Positions 1 through 7,674 of a stretch of 9,669 nucleotides of DNA are shown in pieces; position 1 is the first letter of the stretch, and the number at the start of each line of letters is the position of its first letter. The stretch covers positions 1 to 9,669 of the forward strand of contig JAGBGW010000254.1 of assembly GCA_017935825.1 (NCBI GenBank), given 5' to 3'. The notes beneath the pieces are model-generated. The model saw only the letters and a list, made by a program, of their open reading frames with translations, made no database searches and had not been told where the DNA came from. The DNA comes from Clostridia bacterium. Lineage in GTDB: Bacteria; Bacillota; Clostridia; Christensenellales; Maliibacteriaceae. The translations under genes and the position numbers were made by a program.

Positions 1-3000
1 AAGGCACGGATGACCGTGGGGTCAACGTGACCCAAAATGTCCAGCTTGACCAGGGTATCGTGCATGTCAGAGAATTCAAAGTGGCTTGTGATGATGCTGG
101 TCTTGGTATCGTCCGCCGGGTGCTGCAGGGGCGTAAAGCGGTTGATATCCTCGCCCTTGGGCAGTACGACGATGCCGCCGGGGTGCTGACCGGTGGTACG
201 TTTGATACCGGTACAGCCGATGGTCAAGCGGCGAATTTCCGCCTGGGATGCCGCTTTGCCGTTATCTTCCAGATAGTGGCGCACATAGCCAAACGCAGTT
301 CTGTCCGCAATGGTGCCGACGGTACCTGCGCGGAAGACCTGTCCTTTGCCGAAAATCTCTTCGGTATAGGCATGGGCACGGGGCTGGTATTCACCGGAGA
401 AGTTCAGGTCGATATCGGGGACCTTGTCGCCTTTGAAGCCAAGGAAAACTTCAAAGGGAATCTCGTAGCCGTCGCGGATGAGTTCCTCACCGCAGACGGG
501 ACACTTGCGCCTTGGCAGGTCGGGACCAACTGCATAGGTCTCGGAATCCACATCGAAGTCGGAGAAGCAGCACTTCTCGCAGCGATAGTGGGGCGCCAGG
601 GGGTTAACTTCCGTAATGGAGCACATGGTGGCGGCAAACGAGGAGCCGACCGAGCCACGGGAGCCGACCAGATAGCCATCGGACAGGGACTTGGTGACCA
701 GCTTTTGGGCGATCAGGTACAAAACGGAATAGTTGTTGGAAATGATACTGTTGAGCTCGCGTTCCAGTCGCTTGTGCACGATCTCGGGCACGTTTTCGCC
801 GTACCACTCGTGGCAGCGCTTCCATGCCATCTCGCGAATCTGTTCGTCGGAGCCATCGATGATGGGCGGATGCAGGCCTTCGGGGATGGGCACGATGCTC
901 TCGATGCTGTCGGCAATGGCACGGGGTTCGTCGATGACCACGCGGCGTGCAAGTTCGTCACCCAGATAGGCGAATTCATCCAGCATCTCCTGCGTGGTGC
1001 GGTAGTACAGCGAACGATCCTCGCCGATGTCGGAGTAACCCTGCGAATACTGCAGGATCTCACGGAAATAGGCGTCGGTCTGTTCCAGATAGTGAACGTC
1101 ACCCGTGGCGCAGACGGGCTTACCCAGCTTGTCTGCAAGGGCGATGATCTGACGGTTGATGTCGTGCAGGTCTTCCACGGAAGAAACCGTGCCGTTTCGC
1201 ACCATGAACATGTTGTTGCCGTCAGGCTGAATTTCCAGATAATCGTAGAAGGATGCAATGCGAAGCTGCTCTTCCTCGCTATCTCCCCTGCGCACGCTAG
1301 TGTAGACCTCGCCGTTTTCGCAGGCGGAACCGATCAGAAGATTCTCGCGCAGTGCGGCAATGCGGCTCTTGGGCATGCGGGGACGGCGGTAGAAGTACTG
1401 CAGGTGGCTTTCCGTGATCAGTTCATACAGGTCGCGCAGACCATCCTGATTCTTTGCAAAGAGCACCACGTGGTGGGAATCCAGTGCGGAGACCAGCTGG
1501 GACTTGTCAATGCGGGTCTTGACGTCCGCCACGTATTCGCCGCCAAGCTCTCTGACCTTGTCAAACAGGCACAGCATAATATGGGCGCATGCAAGTGCAT
1601 CGTCCACGGCGCGGTGGTGGTTTTCCAAGTCCACATTGAAGTGCTTGGTCAGGTGGTTCAGCTTATGACCGCGAAGTTCGGGCACCAGCTGACGGGAAAG
1701 TGCCAGCGTGTCCACGTATTTTCTTTTCTGTTCAAGTCCAAGTCTTCTGCAGGCAACGTCGATGAAGCCCACGTCGAAGGAGGCGTTATGCGCCGCAAAG
1801 GGTGCATCGCCTGCAAATGCAAGGAATTCGGGCAGTACCTGTTCGATGGTGGGTGCATTTTTGACCATGAAATCGTCAATGCCCGTCAGCTTTTGAATCT
1901 TTTCGGGAATGGGACGAAGGGGATTGACGAAGGAATTGTAGCGTTCGCGAATCTCACCATTGTCCACGATGACGGCGCCGATCTCGATGATGGTATCGGC
2001 ACCTGCATCAAGACCTGTGGTCTCGATATCGAAGACACAGTAGCGGCCGTTGATGGGGAACTGATGTGCCTCCTGCTCGCTGACTTCGTCGTCCACAAGA
2101 TAGGCTTCGATGCCTGCAAGAAACTTGACACCTGTGGACTTGGATGCCCAGTAGGCATCGGGATAGGCCTGAATGACACCGTGGTCGGTAATGGCAAGGG
2201 CGGTATGTCCAAAGGCTTTTGCCTGTGCAAAGGCCTGCTTGATGCCCACGACGGAGTCCATGTTGCTCATCTTGGTATGAAGATGAAGCTCCACACGTTT
2301 TGTTTCCGCATCGTCCTTACGCTTGCTGCTCAAAAGCGCCATGATGTCGTGCACCACCACCACGCATTCACGGTCAAAGCGGTCGTAGCCGCAGTCGCCG
2401 CGGACGCGAAGGGATGTGCCGATCTTCAGGTCTTCCAAAAGTTTTTTGGACATTTCAGCATCCATATAGCACTTGCAGGTGCAGGATGCGTTGTAGTCGG
2501 TGATGGAGAATTTGATCTCGATTCTGCCGCCTCGGGTCTCACGCTGTTCCAGTTCAAAGACATCACCCTGCAGCACAACGGTACCGCTGCCCTCGTTGAT
2601 ATCTTCTATGGAGACAAGTTTTTGTTCGGAAAGCTTTTGACCAAGAAGAAGCTTGGGACCTTCCTTCTTTTTCTTTTTTCTCTTTTCCGCTTCCTTGGCG
2701 GCGCGCATGACCACATCGCGGGCGATCTGGTCAAAGTCGGGCTCGGAATCGGTGACGGCTTCTGCGATGAGGACCTGTGTTGCACCGTCAAAGCGATGTG
2801 CGATCCAGGAGGTCAGGATCTCGTCGCACTTTTTCTTTTGCAAAATCACATGGGCATCGGGCAGACGGGGCACGATGACCAGGTTCCCTGCCTCATCGGC
2901 ACGCCAGTCCGATGTTTCCAGAATATGACGGCAGCGTGTTTTGGAATCGGCATAGTCGATAAGCTGGTCTTTCATGGCAAGGACGGTCTTGGCATGGAAC

Positions 3001-3242
3001 GCCACCTTGTCCTTCTTCGTCCAGTCGATCTGCACTTTTACGCCCTGCACTGCCTCTTCGATGGCTTCGCGCACGGCGCGGGCGGATGCTTCATCCACCT
3101 CGCCCGATGCTTCCACCTGCACGGTGAGGGTCTTTTTTTCCACGTCAAGGGATGCGCCGCGCAGTACAAGGCTCATGACACCTGCATCGATGCCGGAAAG
3201 GCGGGCGATCTCAAAAAATGTTCTGTTTTCTTCTTTCTGCAA
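1..3242 (-). CDS. polC: DNA polymerase III alpha subunit, PolC type (5' part; C-terminus beyond window)
   Basis: Replicative DNA polymerase of Gram-positive bacteria with built-in 3'-5' proofreading. About 1080 codons are visible; roughly 340 C-terminal residues are expected beyond position 1, since family members are about 1400-1450 aa. Domains in order: N-terminal region (1-190) ending in a Lys/Glu-rich linker; OB-fold region (~208-310); PHP part 1 with HLHTKMS (H320, H322); inserted DEDDh exonuclease with FDIETTG (D405, E407), HNASFDVGF (D490) and HHRAVDDA (H543, D548); PHP part 2 with RRPRMPKS; zinc-type pairs C888/C891 and C914/C917; palm motif PDIDLNFSGEY (D943, D945) and KLDILGH (D1068). 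All expected catalytic acids are present. The start is TTG at 3240-3242: an in-frame TGA lies three codons upstream, and GAGGTG (3250-3255) is 7 bases before it. The next in-frame ATG (3174-3176) is 22 codons later without a comparable site. Last gene of the unit, 37 bases after ispG. Confidence 0.97.
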   Translation of the reverse strand, partial: MQKEENRTFFEIARLSGIDAGVMSLVLRGASLDVEKKTLTVQVEASGEVDEASARAVREAIEEAVQGVKVQIDWTKKDKVAFHAKTVLAMKDQLIDYADSKTRCRHILETSDWRADEAGNLVIVPRLPDAHVILQKKKCDEILTSWIAHRFDGATQVLIAEAVTDSEPDFDQIARDVVMRAAKEAEKRKKKKKEGPKLLLGQKLSEQKLVSIEDINEGSGTVVLQGDVFELEQRETRGGRIEIKFSITDYNASCTCKCYMDAEMSKKLLEDLKIGTSLRVRGDCGYDRFDRECVVVVHDIMALLSSKRKDDAETKRVELHLHTKMSNMDSVVGIKQAFAQAKAFGHTALAITDHGVIQAYPDAYWASKSTGVKFLAGIEAYLVDDEVSEQEAHQFPINGRYCVFDIETTGLDAGADTIIEIGAVIVDNGEIRERYNSFVNPLRPIPEKIQKLTGIDDFMVKNAPTIEQVLPEFLAFAGDAPFAAHNASFDVGFIDVACRRLGLEQKRKYVDTLALSRQLVPELRGHKLNHLTKHFNVDLENHHRAVDDALACAHIMLCLFDKVRELGGEYVADVKTRIDKSQLVSALDSHHVVLFAKNQDGLRDLYELITESHLQYFYRRPRMPKSRIAALRENLLIGSACENGEVYTSVRRGDSEEEQLRIASFYDYLEIQPDGNNMFMVRNGTVSSVEDLHDINRQIIALADKLGKPVCATGDVHYLEQTDAYFREILQYSQGYSDIGEDRSLYYRTTQEMLDEFAYLGDELARRVVIDEPRAIADSIESIVPIPEGLHPPIIDGSDEQIREMAWKRCHEWYGENVPEIVHKRLERELNSIISNNYSVLYLIAQKLVTKSLSDGYLVGSRGSVGSSFAATMCSITEVNPLAPHYRCEKCCFSDFDVDSETYAVGPDLPRRKCPVCGEELIRDGYEIPFEVFLGFKGDKVPDIDLNFSGEYQPRAHAYTEEIFGKGQVFRAGTVGTIADRTAFGYVRHYLEDNGKAASQAEIRRLTIGCTGIKRTTGQHPGGIVVLPKGEDINRFTPLQHPADDTKTSIITSHFEFSDMHDTLVKLDILGHVDPTVIRA

Positions 3243-3280
3243 AGCGCGTCACCTCGCTTTCGTATTGAAATACATTCGTA

Positions 3281-4345
3281 TCAGTCGCGAAATTCGTCCG
3301 CGGTCTTGTGGACTTCAGTCATGAATTCTTCGATGATTTCTTCGGTGGAGCCGTGGAAGGTGCGAAGAATTTCGCCATGGCGGAAGAACACGGCGCTGTC
3401 CACACCGCCTGCCATGCCCACGTCGGCATGCTTGCCTTCGCCGGGGCCATTGACCACGCAGCCCATGACGGCCACGGTCATCGGCACGTCGATGGATGCT
3501 ACGCGGCGCTCCACTTCCTGTGCGATGGCGGTCAGGTTGATCTTGGTTCTGCCGCAGGTGGGACAGGAGACCACCTCCACCCCATCGCGGCGGATGCCTG
3601 CGGCGCGAAGGATGTTCTTTGCCGCGCGAATCTCTTCAATGGGATCGTCGGTCAGCGACACGCGCAACGTGTCGCCCACGCCGTCCATCAGCAAGGCACC
3701 CAAGCCAACAGCGGACTTTAAGATACCCATATTCTTGGTACCTGCTTCCGTCACGCCGATATGAAGCGGCACGTCGGAAGTCTTTGCCATCAGGCGGTTT
3801 GCATCCACGGTGGTCTTAACGGTGGATGCTTTCAAAGAGACGGCAGCATCGTAGAAACCGCAGTCTTCCAACATTTTCAGATGGGTCAGTGCGCTTTGCA
3901 CCATGGCTTCGGGGGTGGGGCCGTATTTTTCAAGCAGTTCCTTTTCCAAAGAACCTGCGTTGACACCCACGCGGATGGGAATGCCATGGGCACGGGCGGC
4001 ATCCACCACGCGGCGCACGTTTTGCTGTCCGCCGATGTTGCCGGGGTTGACGCGCAGCTTGGATGCGCCGCATTCTGCCGCACGCACAGCAAGCCGCCAG
4101 TCAAAATGAATGTCAGCCACAAGGGGAATATGAATCTGATCCACGATGGAGCGCAGTGCTTCTGCCGCCTTCATGTCGGGCACGGCAACGCGGATGATTT
4201 CGCAGCCCTCCTGCTCCAAAGCAAGGATCTGGGCGACGGTTTTTTCCACATCATCGGTGGGTGTATTGCACATGGACTGGATGCTGATGGGCGCACCGCC
4301 GCCCACCTTGACGTTACCTACCATAATGGAACGTTTGGATGCCAT
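3281..4345 (-). CDS. ispG: 4-hydroxy-3-methylbut-2-en-1-yl diphosphate synthase
   Basis: IspG (GcpE) is the penultimate enzyme of the MEP isoprenoid pathway. It reductively converts MEcPP to HMBPP in the cytoplasm, using a [4Fe-4S] cluster and flavodoxin or ferredoxin. At 354 aa it matches the two-domain bacterial form. The N-terminal TIM-barrel part carries SIQSMCNTPT (21-30), ADIHFDWRLA and LRVNPGNIG (97-105). The C-terminal domain holds the cluster ligands C261 and C264 in SCPTCGR and C296 in MGCVVNGPGE, with the conserved glutamate E303 following. The ATG start has GGAGG (4354-4358) 8 bases upstream. It lies 18 bases after rseP and shares the operon with dxr, an earlier step in the same pathway. 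The reading frame is intact and nothing looks unusual. Confidence 0.98.
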   Translation of the reverse strand: MASKRSIMVGNVKVGGGAPISIQSMCNTPTDDVEKTVAQILALEQEGCEIIRVAVPDMKAAEALRSIVDQIHIPLVADIHFDWRLAVRAAECGASKLRVNPGNIGGQQNVRRVVDAARAHGIPIRVGVNAGSLEKELLEKYGPTPEAMVQSALTHLKMLEDCGFYDAAVSLKASTVKTTVDANRLMAKTSDVPLHIGVTEAGTKNMGILKSAVGLGALLMDGVGDTLRVSLTDDPIEEIRAAKNILRAAGIRRDGVEVVSCPTCGRTKINLTAIAQEVERRVASIDVPMTVAVMGCVVNGPGEGKHADVGMAGGVDSAVFFRHGEILRTFHGSTEEIIEEFMTEVHKTADEFRD

Positions 4346-4363
4346 AAGTTTTTCCTCCGATAA

Positions 4364-5452
4364 TTAACCGATAAAGCGCATCACGTCGCGGATGCCAAGC
4401 ACCACGAACAGCGCCATGAACAATGCAAAGCCGATCAGATGCACCAGACCTTCGTGTTCGGGCTTGACGCGGCGGCGGGTGACAAGTTCATAGAACTGGA
4501 ACAGCAGTCGGGAGCCGTCCAGCGCAGGGATGGGCAGAAGGTTCATCACGCCGAGGTTTGCACTGATGGTCACCGCAAGCCAAAGCAGAAGCTCCACATT
4601 TTCCCGCACGGCAAAGGACATGATGCCAACCACGCCCACGATGCTCATCACATCGCCGGTGCCTTCCACTGTCAGGGAAGAATCCACAAAAAGCTTGCGG
4701 AACAGGCTGCCGAACAGATTTCGAAGGAACGCAAAGATGGCAACGATGGTCTCCCAAACAAGAAGGAAGCCTTCGCGAACGGATTCCCAAAAGGTAAGCT
4801 TGACTCTAATCTGTCCCTGGGAAAGCGACACGCCCACTTTGTAGGAATCGTATTCTTCGCTGTATTCGGGTGCGATCTGCAAGGCGATGCGCTCGCCGTT
4901 TCTTTCAACAATAAGCTGGGCAGGTTCGCCATCACTTTGGGCGATGACATTCACCGCGCTGTCGACGGTGGTGATTTGCTGTCCGTCGAAGGAGACGATC
5001 TTATCACCGTACTGCAGACCTGCCGCGTAGGCAGGAGAATCCGCCACCACTTCATAGACATAGGCGCTGTCGTCGATTTGAAGCTGACCGAAAATCGCAA
5101 AGGTCGCGATGGCAAGGATGATGGCAAAGAGGATGTTCATGATCGAACCTGCCGCCGTCATGATCATGCGCGCCCAGGCAGGGCGGTTGTTCATGGCACG
5201 GGGGTTGTCGCCGCCGTCATCCTCGTCCTCACCTGCAAAACGACAGAAGCCGCCTGCAGGGATGCAGCGGATGGAAAACTCGGTCTCTCCCCTCTTCCAG
5301 CCAAAAATCTTGGGACCCATGCCGATGGCAAATTCATCGATCTGAAAACCCAGTTTTTTGCCTGTGATGTAATGTCCCCATTCATGCACAACGATGAAAA
5401 TGCTGATGATGAAAAGGGAAACAAGGATGGACCAGATGGAACTGAAATTCAA
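4364..5452 (-). CDS. rseP: RIP metalloprotease RseP (site-2 protease family)
   Basis: Intramembrane zinc metalloprotease of the S2P/RseP (RasP) family. Known relatives cleave membrane-embedded anti-sigma factors and leftover signal peptides; the substrate here is unknown. At 362 aa it has the expected layout: a first membrane helix (~7-22) running into the zinc motif HEWGH (H23, E24, H27); an acidic, glycine-rich loop (75-82); a second helix (~98-121); one PDZ domain (~128-195, with AYAAGLQYGDKIVSFDG); a hydrophobic stretch (~222-248); the second active-site motif NLLPIPALDG (304-313, D312 as third zinc ligand); and a final helix (~336-354). The start is TTG at 5450-5452, supported by AGGAGG (5462-5467) nine bases upstream and by the position of HEWGH. 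That binding site is made of the last two sense codons of dxr, so translation is probably coupled. It sits between two MEP genes, as in many Bacillota. Confidence 0.97.
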   Translation of the reverse strand: MNFSSIWSILVSLFIISIFIVVHEWGHYITGKKLGFQIDEFAIGMGPKIFGWKRGETEFSIRCIPAGGFCRFAGEDEDDGGDNPRAMNNRPAWARMIMTAAGSIMNILFAIILAIATFAIFGQLQIDDSAYVYEVVADSPAYAAGLQYGDKIVSFDGQQITTVDSAVNVIAQSDGEPAQLIVERNGERIALQIAPEYSEEYDSYKVGVSLSQGQIRVKLTFWESVREGFLLVWETIVAIFAFLRNLFGSLFRKLFVDSSLTVEGTGDVMSIVGVVGIMSFAVRENVELLLWLAVTISANLGVMNLLPIPALDGSRLLFQFYELVTRRRVKPEHEGLVHLIGFALFMALFVVLGIRDVMRFIG

Positions 5453-5458
5453 AGAAAA

Positions 5459-6613
5459 TTACCTCCTGATGGCAGCAGCTGCCGCAAATCTAATAACTGC
5501 GTCGGTCTCGTAAACCGCGGCGATATTTTCCGCAGGTGCGGCGGCTTCGGCGCGACCCAGCATATCCTCCACCAATGCCGGGATATCGTAGAAGCCGATT
5601 TGATCGTGCAGGTAGGCATCCACCGCCACTTCGTTTGCAGCATTGAGCACGGTGGGTGCAAGACCGCCTGCCGCCATGGCCTGCCGCGCAAGCTTCAGGC
5701 AGGGGAAGCGATCGGTATCGGGCTGTTCGAAGGTCAAAGCTTTCAGTGCAAACAGATCAAGCTTTGCCGCAGGGGAATCCACACGATTGGGGTAACGCAG
5801 TGCGTACTGGATGGGGATGCGCATATCCGCATTGCCCAGCTGACCCAGCACGGAATTGTCGGAAAATTCCACCATGGAATGGATGATACTCTGGGGATGC
5901 ACCACGACCTCGATCTGATCGCCTGTGACATCAAAGAGCCAGCCTGCTTCGATGATCTCAAGACCCTTGTTCATCAAGGTGGACGAGTCGATGGTGATCT
6001 TGGCACCCATGCTCCAGGTGGGGTGCTTCAAGGCATCGCTTGCCTTGGCACGGGCGATGTCTTCCTTTGCCCAGGTGCGGAAAGGACCACCCGAGCACGT
6101 TAAAAGGATACGCGAAAGGCCGCGTTTATTTGCATCATTTTGCAGACATTGGAAAATTGCGGAATGTTCGCTGTCCACGGGGAGCAGCGCGCAGCCGTTT
6201 TTCTTTGCGGCGGAGGTGACAAGCGCACCGCCCGTGACCAATGCCTCTTTGTTTGCAAGTGCCACGTCGTGACCTGCTTCGATGGCAGCCATGACGGAAG
6301 GAAGACCTGCGATGCCCACGATGGCGGCAAGCGCGATATCCACATCGTCACTGCCTGCGGCGGCGGTCAGAACTTCCTCACCTGCGATGAATTTCACACC
6401 CTCGGGGATATGGGGACGGGCTTTTTCCGCCGCGGCAAGGTCGGTCATACCTGCGATTTTAGGGCGGTATTTATGCACCTGTTCCAAAAACAGATCCACA
6501 TTTTTATGGGCGGTCAGGGCGCCGACGGAAAGCTCGCCGCCCGAGCAATCCACCACATCCAGCGTCTGGCGGCCGATAAAGCCTGTTGAACCCAATACAG
6601 CAACTCTCTTCAT
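5459..6613 (-). CDS. dxr: 1-deoxy-D-xylulose 5-phosphate reductoisomerase
   Basis: Dxr (IspC) performs the first committed step of the MEP pathway: NADPH- and divalent-metal-dependent rearrangement and reduction of DXP to MEP. It is the classical fosmidomycin target. The protein is 384 aa, normal for the family. The NADPH-binding GSTGFIG lies at residues 8-14, directly after the start. Other conserved segments are ALANKEALV (118-126) and PVDSEHSAIFQ (145-155, metal ligands D147 and E149). TIDSSTLMNKGLEIIEA (207-223) carries N215, K216 and ligand E219, and HPQSIIHSMVEF is at 239-250. The ATG start has AAGGAGG (6620-6626) 6 bases upstream, overlapping the uppS stop codon. Only 11 bases separate it from uppS, leaving no room for cdsA, the usual gene between them. 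Its last codons AGG AGG followed by TAA form the ribosome binding site of rseP. Confidence 0.98.
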   Translation of the reverse strand: MKRVAVLGSTGFIGRQTLDVVDCSGGELSVGALTAHKNVDLFLEQVHKYRPKIAGMTDLAAAEKARPHIPEGVKFIAGEEVLTAAAGSDDVDIALAAIVGIAGLPSVMAAIEAGHDVALANKEALVTGGALVTSAAKKNGCALLPVDSEHSAIFQCLQNDANKRGLSRILLTCSGGPFRTWAKEDIARAKASDALKHPTWSMGAKITIDSSTLMNKGLEIIEAGWLFDVTGDQIEVVVHPQSIIHSMVEFSDNSVLGQLGNADMRIPIQYALRYPNRVDSPAAKLDLFALKALTFEQPDTDRFPCLKLARQAMAAGGLAPTVLNAANEVAVDAYLHDQIGFYDIPALVEDMLGRAEAAAPAENIAAVYETDAVIRFAAAAAIRR

Positions 6614-6624
6614 ACGTTGCCTCC

Positions 6625-7380
6625 TTATTTTACGCCGCCAAAGCGACGGTCACGTCCATTGTAAGCGCGGATCATATCCATCAAAAATTCCTCGTCCACA
6701 TCGGGCCAGGCCGTTTCGGGGAACATGTATTCCGCGTAGGCGCTTTGATACAGCAAAAAATTGCTGATGCGCTGTTCGCCGCTGGTGCGCACCACCAAGT
6801 CGGGGTCACAGACACCTGCGGTATAAAGGTGATCGGAGATGGTCTGCTCAGTGATCTCGTCGATGGTAAGCTCACCTGCACAAACTTTAAGTGCAATTTC
6901 TTTTACGGCTTCGGTGATCTCCATACGACCGCCGTAGTTGAAGGCGATGTTGACGATGATGCCGTGGTTGTCGCACGTTCTTTCCTGTGCCTGTTCAATG
7001 GTTTCAAGCACCTTTTGCGGCACACCAAGACGGGAACCGATGATGCGGATGACAGCACCTTCCGCCACCAATTCATCGATCTCGGAGCGAAAAAACTCCA
7101 CCACAAGGTTCATCAGCGTTTCCACCTCTTCGGTGGGGCGCTTCCAGTTTTCCGTAGAGAAGGCATAGAAGGTCACAGCCTCCACACCCATATTACCACA
7201 AAAGCGGATCACGCGGCGCAGCGTTTCCACACCTGCACGATGCCCTGCCGTGCGGGGCAGCCCGCGCTTCTTTGCCCAGCGGCCGTTGCCGTCCATGATA
7301 AAGGCAATGTGACGGGGAATATTGAGGGTTTCATCCTGTTGAACCATATTCTTTTTTTGCAGCAGATCGGAAAGCGCCAT
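6625..7380 (-). CDS. uppS: Isoprenyl transferase (undecaprenyl diphosphate synthase)
   Basis: A cis-prenyltransferase that adds IPP units to farnesyl diphosphate, giving the C55 carrier lipid precursor for peptidoglycan and other wall polymers. The length of 251 aa is typical. Recognisable motifs are HIAFIMDGNGRWAKKRG (24-40; D30 corresponds to the catalytic Asp, D26 in E. coli), the TAGHRAG segment with H47, FYAFSTENWKRP (71-82), NIAFNYGGR (144-152), DLVVRTSGEQRISNFLL (194-210; R198, R204, S206 bind diphosphate) and YMFPETAWPD (218-227). The chosen ATG (7378-7380) has GAAGGAA (7391-7397) ten bases upstream. A second in-frame ATG at codon 12 lacks a comparable site. The product uses IPP generated through the downstream dxr and ispG steps. 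Confidence 0.96.
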   Translation of the reverse strand: MALSDLLQKKNMVQQDETLNIPRHIAFIMDGNGRWAKKRGLPRTAGHRAGVETLRRVIRFCGNMGVEAVTFYAFSTENWKRPTEEVETLMNLVVEFFRSEIDELVAEGAVIRIIGSRLGVPQKVLETIEQAQERTCDNHGIIVNIAFNYGGRMEITEAVKEIALKVCAGELTIDEITEQTISDHLYTAGVCDPDLVVRTSGEQRISNFLLYQSAYAEYMFPETAWPDVDEEFLMDMIRAYNGRDRRFGGVK

Positions 7381-7479
7381 AACACTAATCTTCCTTCAAA
7401 AGATAATTCTTTTTTAATTTACGTTTTAGATACCATTCGGTCGGGATGAAAACACCCCGACCGAACTGTAATTTACCTG
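7381..7479 (-). other. Intergenic leader of uppS with a 10-bp perfect hairpin
   Basis: This 99-base gap separates the small gene from uppS. It contains a perfect inverted repeat: TTCGGTCGGG (7436-7445) and CCCGACCGAA (7456-7465), enclosing a 10-base loop. Flanking TAC/GTA triplets could extend it after a 2-base mismatch. On neither strand is the stem followed at once by a T run, so it is not a canonical intrinsic terminator. On the minus strand an AT-rich stretch follows, then the uppS ribosome binding site. I saw no convincing -35/-10 pair. It may be a transcript-processing or stability element, or a copy of a dispersed palindromic repeat; the sequence alone does not decide. Confidence 0.6.
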
Positions 7480-7674
7480 TTATTTTGCACGGACATAAAA
7501 CGCAGTGGTAAGTACCAGCGTTTCACCGTCCAGTTTTACACGCACCACGCGTTCTTGTCCGTCAATGGGACCGCGAGGCGGCGCGGTTTGTTGAATTTGC
7601 ACGCAATAGCCCTGATCCTGCGCAAGCGTAACTGCATCGGACAGGGGCAAATGCACAAGATGATTCAGATCCAT
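7480..7674 (-). CDS. Small conserved-looking protein of unknown function, coupled to frr
   Basis: I do not recognise this 64-aa gene as a named family. It is probably real: its ATG (7672-7674) overlaps the frr stop as TGATG, the frame is open to a TAA at 7480-7482, and it fills what would otherwise be a 290-base hole in a compact operon. The ribosome binding candidate AAGGAG (7689-7694) is 14 bases upstream, rather far, so termination-reinitiation from frr is the likely mode of translation. The predicted protein has a short amphipathic helix (PLSDAVTLAQDQGY), then strands around YCVQIQQT and ERVVRVKLDGETLVLTTAFYV. This alpha-beta-beta order with a central Pro-rich turn (APPRGP) loosely resembles a single PASTA domain, but key PASTA positions are not clear. 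No signal peptide or membrane segment is seen, suggesting a cytosolic protein. Confidence 0.72.
   Translation of the reverse strand: MDLNHLVHLPLSDAVTLAQDQGYCVQIQQTAPPRGPIDGQERVVRVKLDGETLVLTTAFYVRAK

Noticed and set aside
3174..3176. ATG as alternative start of polC
   Set aside because: It is in frame but 22 codons inside. The TTG at 3240-3242 has a GAGGTG site at the right distance, and the upstream in-frame TGA fixes the limit.
27..3764. Open plus-strand frame of 1245 codons starting with GTG
   Set aside because: It is codon-aligned antisense to polC, which has all expected polymerase and exonuclease motifs. The frame is open only because polC lacks TTA, CTA and TCA codons. The product is a low-complexity mixture rich in Gly, His, Asp and Val, and no ribosome binding site is seen.
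4439..6103. Open plus-strand frame of 554 codons
   Set aside because: Codon-aligned antisense of rseP and dxr, which share one register; both have full sets of catalytic motifs.
6586..7449. Open plus-strand frame of 287 codons
   Set aside because: Codon-aligned antisense of uppS extending into the gap; no family motifs.
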